A DNA stretch of 64,000 bases from Phaseolus vulgaris (Eukaryota > Streptophyta > Magnoliopsida > Fabales > Fabaceae), in assembly GCF_000499845.2 (NCBI RefSeq), contig NC_023751.2:29483475-29547474 (forward strand). Reading direction: 5' to 3'. The position numbers and the translations under genes are program-made. Positions 57,934 through 64,000 of this stretch are shown here, in pieces; positions within the stretch are counted from its first letter, which is position 1; each line of letters starts with the position of its first letter. The notes beneath the pieces were generated by a model. That model had not been told where the DNA came from. It was given only the letters and a program-made list of their open reading frames with translations, and did no database searches.

Positions 57934-59410
57934 CTATTTCCCAAAAATGGATTTGATCCACCAAATGCCTTTGGTGTCTTTGGGTCCTTCTTCCCCTAGT
58001 GGAGGAGGATCACTCTGTGGAGTCTTGTGCAGTTTGCTCACATCATAACCTTCCTCCTTGGCTCTCTCAACAAGCTGCTTGTAGATCTCCTCATCTATTT
58101 GGGTATTCCTGCTTAGAATCTATGATTCATACAGCAAAATCAAATTAACACCAAATAAGTTTGAACTCATCACTATCATTTTGCAACAATATTTTGTAAG
58201 TTAAACCAATAATTAAACTTATCATGTGCTAATTATCTAAGACGCATTATCACCAGTTCCAACTGATTCTTGATCATATGGGATTGGAAGTATAAATTCG
58301 TTATATCAGTTACAGATCTTCTACCCACAATTGGCATATCACTGTGTGGTGATTCTCTAGTCACGGTTTAGGTGAGACAAAAGGTTACTTTGAGAGTTCA
58401 GAAAAGATTGAATGATAATAAATCTATAGCCGTGCTAAATTTAGGGATAGGTGTAATTAAAGCTTCAACTTAGTTGAACTCAATACATGAGGCTTGAACA
58501 CGCATAGGTGTCAGATACATGTATCAGTATCTATGTGAAACATTGATATCATGTTAACATCAGTGACACGTAAATAGTATGTCCGTTTTATGTGTCTCTG
58601 ACACACGAACACACATAAAACAGACATACTATTTATGTATTCGATTCGACACGTATTCCGTGTGTTTTTATTGTTTATGTATTCAAAATGTATTCGACAC
58701 GTATTTTTAGTATAGGTGTTAAGAAAATTTTGAGTATCAAATAATCACACACTCATATATGTTAAAATATACTATTAAAAAAATTATTAATTATTCAAAT
58801 ATTTGTTTAAAATATACTATTAAAAAAAAAATTGTTAATTATTCAAATATTTGTTAATTATTTGAGACCCATTACCTAAAAATGAGCTATTAATCATAAT
58901 TAGGCTATAAATATCAAATTGCATTTCTTAATAATAAATACTGGTAATATTTAGAATAGTCAGATGATCATTTATTTTGATATGGATATATAAGTAGTTA
59001 GGAAGCAATAGAAAAGAGTGGAAAAGGTTAGTTACCCAAAGGTTTTTCCTGGTTGGTTCGCCAACCAAAGCATACTGATAATCATCATCAACAAAGAGGA
59101 CCCAGTAGTTGCCAGTGACAGGGATGATGGGCAAGAAGGGTGGAACATAAAACTTCACCTTCAACTTGGCTTCATCACTTTTAGGGTCAGCCTTGAAAGC
59201 ACTACCCTCTATGAAGCTTCTCTTTCCATCACTCCATGTCTCGTTCAGCACATGAACAGTGCCCTCACTGCTGTTAAGGGTATATGTGGCTCTGGTGTTC
59301 TCACCATTCCTTGGCTGAAAAAACGAAGGGAATGAAGCAATCTCGTACCATCGACCCATGTACCTTTGCAAGTCCAAACCCTTCACAACATCCATCTCTT
59401 TCTTCGCCAT
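57934..59410 (-). CDS. TIL: Temperature-induced lipocalin (TIL)
   Basis: Two minus-strand exons, 59410-59036 and 58119-57934, join W|ILSR in phase 0 to give 186 aa, the same length as Arabidopsis TIL. The start MAKKEMDVVKGLDLQRY is the family start; an ATG six codons upstream is less likely. The lipocalin GxW signature is at residues 19-21 (GRWYEIASF). The hydrophobic Pro-rich loop VPPFLPIIPVTG (89-100), thought to contact membranes, is present. The second signature YQYALVGEP is at 111-119, and the conserved Arg of ILSR at 126-129. The C-terminus ends IWWIKSIFGK. TIL proteins lack a signal peptide, associate with the plasma membrane under stress and protect against heat, cold and oxidative damage. 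A heat-shock-element-like site and a TATA box lie upstream. Intact. Confidence 0.96.
58568..58638 (-). repeat. Long hairpin in TIL intron
   Basis: Arms 58571-58595 and 58611-58635 pair with one mismatch around a 15-nt loop; extension to 58568 and 58638 adds a second mismatch. The TIL intron transcript would contain this stem. Confidence 0.8.
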
Positions 59411-59491
59411 TGCTACCTTAAACAACACCCAAACACAAACAACACAATGATTTCTGTTCCTTTTTTAAGGTTTCTGATCAGTGTATATCTC

Positions 59492-59499
59492 TATATATA
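59492..59499 (-). promoter_or_regulatory. TATA box of TIL
   Basis: TATATA run about 85 bp upstream of the start codon, on the minus strand. Confidence 0.6.
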
Positions 59500-59507
59500 G
59501 AACATAG

Positions 59508-59533
59508 GAAACTTGTTCACCAATTCTAGAATT
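59508..59533 (-). promoter_or_regulatory. Heat-shock-element-like site of TIL
   Basis: TTCTAGAA (59524-59531) inside the perfect palindrome AATTCTAGAATT. Additional TTC (59516-59518) and GAA (59508-59510) words lie nearer the TATA box. TTCnnGAA is the core of the heat-shock factor site; the extra units are not in ideal 5-bp register. Confidence 0.5.
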
Positions 59534-59539
59534 AGCCTA

Positions 59540-62500
59540 TATATATATAATTATTATTGTAAAGGGTAGGATTGGAGCATTTTTTTATAAGTAAAAGTAA
59601 GAACTTAATCATAATAACTTTAAATAATAGTTGATGTTGTTTATGAAAATTAATATTTGTTTTTATTTATTTATTTAAATTTTATGAATTATGTTTCAAT
59701 TTAAATTTTTTTATGTCACATAGAAGCTTATCTATAACAGTATACCATTAAAAGTTGGCATGATAGATATTAAATTGGTTTAAATAATAATATTTATCAC
59801 TCTTATCTTATTTAAAGTGTGTAATTGTTGGTTTCAAATCTTCTAGTAATTTTCAAAAGTATGCATGTGTAAGCATAACTTTTATTTTGAAATATTTATG
59901 TTCACTTTAAAATATTTTTCATTTGATTAAATGATATCTTAACATCATAAATTGGGTTTTGAAATTATATTGGTATGTATAAGCAAACAAAATAAGAGGT
60001 GAAAAGGTTATATGTTTTCTTTTTTTCAAATATAAAAGAATAGTTTTGATGAAATTTATTTATAAGAATATAGTTTATCAAATAATGATTTCTCAACACC
60101 TAAAGTAGATATTTTGTTCTCATGTAGACCAGAATCTTTTAGAATATCAAAACATTTGGCTAAGAAAGTTGTGGATGTGTTTGGACCACGTACTCCATCT
60201 AAGATAGAACTTTCTAGTATTCTAAAACCCTTTCTTTTCTCTTTTCATTATTTGTTCTCTTTATTAATTATAAATTCTTTAATTGTTTCCTTTTGTATTT
60301 TAATTCTAAAAAGGGATCAAGAGTGTGTTTCTATGTGATTAGTTCTTCTAAGTAAAAAAAAATAATACAAATATTTTCATATTTTTTTGAAAAAAATATT
60401 TTATCAAGCTTATTATGAAATTAGGGTTTTATTCTTATAATAAAAGATTAGAATGTTACTTTACATTGAAGTAGAAGTTACCATGAAACCCAATGGGCTA
60501 TTAATTTTTACTTTATTTTTGTTTTATTACAGTTTCCTCAATTCTCATATGGTTATTTTTAATTTTGAATTAAATAAATCAAAACTTTTTTTTATGAATA
60601 ATAATTATTAATTTATTAAATTTATAATATTTTGGAAACGACTAGAGATATAATAAACTTATACTATATAACTGGTAAAAGTATTATCTTTATAAATTAA
60701 TTTTGTAAAGTTGATTGGATTTAATATTATTTTTTAGTGTATTTTTTATTATCATTTTAATTATAAAAATATGATATTTTTCTTTAAAAGATTTAGAAAT
60801 AATAAAGGAAAAATTAGTTCGTTTTGTCTCGTGAGTTGATGAATTAAACGGATGAAACCAACAAAAATTGACCCATCCAAAATAAATGATGGATTATCAA
60901 GGTCACCGAATTCATCCTAGTTTATCATTCCTAATCTTTATTCTAATAAAAAAATTATGAGAACTTTTAATAATTCTAAAAAATCTCCTATAATTAAATT
61001 TATATAATATTTGCAACTTATATTATACTAAACAAAAATATTTGTAGCTGTAAAGAGACCTTCTTAATTTTTTCAAATCATATAGTTTTTATACAACATT
61101 TGGATTGTTTGGAAAATGCCAAACTTAACCAATTGTAATAGCTTGAAGGGCAAGAGATAAAGCTTAAGGAACAAGAAATTGCTTTAGACCAATCCATCCA
61201 TTTCAAGTGGATGCTTGGAGCTAAAGACACGCTACAAAATGAAAAAAATTTCATTTTTTGTTCCTCAAAATTTAGCAATATTTTGCCCACATATGCACAC
61301 ATGTTTTTGTAGTTATTTTTTATTATAATTAATGTAAATTATTATCATATCATGTAAAGTAATAAATTGAAAATAAATTGCAATAAATTTGGCCAAATAA
61401 GCAAGTCTTTAAAGTTTGTGTTTAATATACCTTAGACATTTAATAATAACATTAATGAGAATTAATTTAAACACTATAATGTTTTTTTTTATTCATGAAA
61501 GAAATATTTTTAGAGAATTTATTTTTATGACAAGAAACATCCTAACACAATGTATTTGTCCCAAATAACTATAATTGGCACTCGGTGCGCACGATACTAT
61601 CTTTTTTTATATGCAGGAATTCATTATAACTTTATTAATTTTAATTATTTAATAGAAAATTTTAAAAAGTAAGTATAACTATGATAAAAAAAATCATTTA
61701 TAAAAATTATGTGAATAAAAATATAATAAAGTTGAAAATATTAGGTATAAAAACGAACATCTTTATAGATATTATTTTTCTCAGTTAATTTTATATGTTT
61801 TCTTTAACATTATTATATTATAACATTTATCTAACGTGCATAATGTTAGATATGACAATTATGTAAATATTTTTTTATATAACAAATCCTCTTAAATCGT
61901 GCACTAAAGAAAAAAGTGGAAAATCATAAAATTAAATTAAGCTAAAATTAAAATTAATACTAAAAACAAGCTTTTACTTTTATAGTTTATTCCAAAACCA
62001 TGATGAAAATAAAATAAAAAAGGAAATTCGAAAAAATTAATACTAAAAACAAGCTTTTACTTTTATAGTTTATTCCAAAACCATGATGAAAATAAAATAA
62101 AAAAGGAAATTCGAAATACTTCTTTCATAAATAAAATTTTAAGCGTAAATTTGGTTATTTTTAATTCAATTTATATTATTATTTTTATTGAGTATTTAAA
62201 ACTTTTATTTTTCTGATTTCTGTTTCTAAATTTTTCGTTAACTTATGATTGTTATCTTCATGTTAATAAATATAAGATTTTGTGATTAATATAATTAATG
62301 TTATGATTAAATAATATAATAAATGAATTTTATTATTTTATTATAAATGTGTTGGATAATAAAAAACTGTTATTAATATAGCAACTTTATTATTTAAGAC
62401 ATTTTCAATAAAAATAATAAAAAATAATGTTATTTTATATCTATAAAATTTCACATTTTTTAACATGTAAAAACAATAAACAAATCACGTTATCCACTTA

Positions 62501-63200
62501 ATTGAAAAATATAATAAAATTTATGTTTTAAAAAATATTTTTTTGAATGAATCCAAATATGCAAGAGGTGTGTCTTATCTTTTTTTTTTTTTTCTTTAAA
62601 AATGATATTTTTCTTTAAAGATTTAGATAACAGAATATGAATTCATACTTATTTAATTTTAAATATTTTTCATCAACATCCATAAAGATTTAGATAATAG
62701 TTACGAATATGAATTTATTTGTGATCCCTTCCCAAAAAAATCTAACACCCTTATTATAACCAATTAAAAAAAAAAGAACAAACAAACTAAATATAATAAA
62801 TAAGATCACACAAAGGACTATTGTCAAAATCGTTGATAAAAAAATGAATAGTATGTGTACCAAAACTAAATTCAAAACTGTAAAAAATACACCGACAAAA
62901 AAAATTAGTCTTTTTTAATTTGAAATGTCTAAAAAATCTACAATAAGTAAATATTTTCTTAAAAAAGTTTAAAACTTCTCATTAATTAATAAATGACTAT
63001 TGATAAATGCACCACAAAAATAGCTTTACCTTAAAAGTCCAAAAAAAACACTAATGTTTAATCACATTTTCATGCAATTGAAATTGTCAGCAGTGTCAAT
63101 ATTTTCTTTCCACTTTCAGTATTCACACACTTTTATATCAAAGCATCTTCAAAATAACGTGTATATTAAAAGTTATACAAACAAAAGTGGGAGAGCACCA
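59540..63200. other. AT-rich intergenic DNA
   Basis: No gene or RNA recognised. Contains an 83-bp tandem duplication (61951-62118) and poly-A/T runs. Scattered short ORFs look incidental. Confidence 0.5.
61951..62118. repeat. 83-bp tandem duplication
   Basis: Two essentially identical units joined head to tail (ATTAATACTAAAAACAAGC at 61953 and 62036, to AAATTCGAAA). The identity suggests a recent event. Confidence 0.85.
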
Positions 63201-63389
63201 AGAAACACATTCATATTACAATTATTTTATCTAAACCAATACAGAAAATTTGTATGGACTACAAGATTGAAAACAAGATAGAAGAAGATGGCCACACATG
63301 TCCTCAAGTAAAGAAACAATGTTGACCACAAAGATAAATTTAGTGGCAGAACATAAAAATAAGTACATCAAAGAAACTACACAATCAAT

Positions 63390-63775
63390 CAGCTCCAGAG
63401 ACAGATAAATGATCCTGAATAAGAAATCAGTTGCATGATCCAACAGGGTAGGAGGCATCAAATCCAATTTCTCCATCCAACAATGTCAACTCATTTTGTT
63501 CCTGCATCATAGTACTCTTGCATTAACATGATATAAATTATATAAATTCTTAGGGAGATCAATTCTTAAAGAAACCAAAGGATGTAACTGCTTAAATATG
63601 TACTTAGAACCTACCTCAACCTCAACAAATGAATGGATGATTGTATGATGCAGCAAAGTTTGAGAGGATTGTAAGAAGACAATAAAGTTCTCCATAACAT
63701 GTCAAGGTTTAGACAAAGTTTGAGGAGAGGAATGTAAATGACCCTTTTTCAAATCACACGGCATCTATAACTGCA
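63390..63775 (-). other. Possible 3' end exons of an unidentified minus-strand gene
   Basis: A minus-strand stretch near 63505-63425 reads EQNELTLLDGEIGFDASYPV then a stop. An upstream stretch (63695 to about 63615) ends SFVEVE at a GAG|GTAGG donor. The composition is protein-like and a splice is possible, but I recognise no family and the rest would lie beyond the window. It could be chance. Confidence 0.25.
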
Positions 63776-64000
63776 GATTATGTGACTACATTTGGTAACA
63801 TTTTATATAATAATCAATCACTTAATTTCTCATGTACTGTTAACTGAATTGGCATTAGTTTGTGTTGGCATAACAAGATTTATTAAAAAGTGTACATTAA
63901 GCCTAATTCAATCTTATAAAACCGGTTGAAAAGATGATGTTTGGACCTACTTATATACTAAAAATATTGATGCTGGATTTTCAACAAGATTTGCATTTGC

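Noticed and set aside
59018..59335. 105-codon plus ORF across TIL exon 1
   Set aside because: Reverse of a confirmed lipocalin exon.

Overview
The window is AT-rich nuclear DNA of a flowering plant. Protein similarities and repeat types point to a phaseoloid legume (Vigna/Phaseolus group). That taxonomic guess comes from recognising the families, not from a search. Genes are split by GT..AG introns and separated by nested LTR retrotransposon debris.

I support five genes. (1) 2573-2871 (+): the last two exons of an LRR gene resembling Arabidopsis At2g30105 (LRR plus ubiquitin-like domain); the 5' part is not visible. (2) 26755-28769 (+): an ELM2/SANT nuclear protein of 522 aa with a 5'-UTR intron. 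(3) 34053-36551 (-): a DUF1068 membrane-anchored coiled-coil protein of 177 aa with a 24-nt microexon. (4) 44804-55325 (+): a nine-exon FIP1[V]-like subunit of the polyadenylation machinery, 1323 aa, with a solo LTR in intron 2. (5) 57934-59410 (-): temperature-induced lipocalin, 186 aa, with a heat-shock-element-like site just upstream of its TATA box. These are unrelated housekeeping or stress genes and do not form a pathway.

Region by region. 0-4.5 kb: partial LRR gene, a small TRIM-like LTR structure and a MITE. 4.54-19.13 kb: a decayed minus-strand Ty3/gypsy element (gag near 17 kb, RT-RNase H-integrase 10.6 to 6.0 kb). It is invaded by three other elements: a truncated element with a tRNA-Asp primer site (6508-9003) flanked by a 139-bp target duplication; a Sirevirus-like copia element carrying gag and an extra ORF but no visible pol (10943 to about 16387); and a solo LTR (17625-18824). 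19.8-24 kb: LTR fragments and a copia gag remnant. 28.8-34 kb: repeats including a solo LTR (31162-32196) and a foldback element. 37-44 kb: gypsy and copia fragments. 47728-49031: solo LTR with perfect TSD inside FIP1 intron 2. 59.5-64 kb: AT-rich intergenic DNA.

The most striking unexplained signal is a class of short quasi-palindromes repeated in pairs, triplets or arrays at a fixed pitch, mostly 20-21 bp. In the Sirevirus-like LTRs the unit is AAACAATCGGTTGTTT. Elsewhere the arms change (TTTTAATCGATTAAAA, TAATCAATTA, CTCGCCTGGGCGAG, TTAGACTATCTAA, CACTTAAGTG) but the dyad symmetry remains; the 20-21-bp pitch is kept in most families, while one has about 27 bp and another is irregular. Palindromic U3 motifs and repeated polypurine tracts are known from Sireviruses of other plants; replacement of the arm sequence with retained symmetry and pitch looks worth testing as a functional cis-module.
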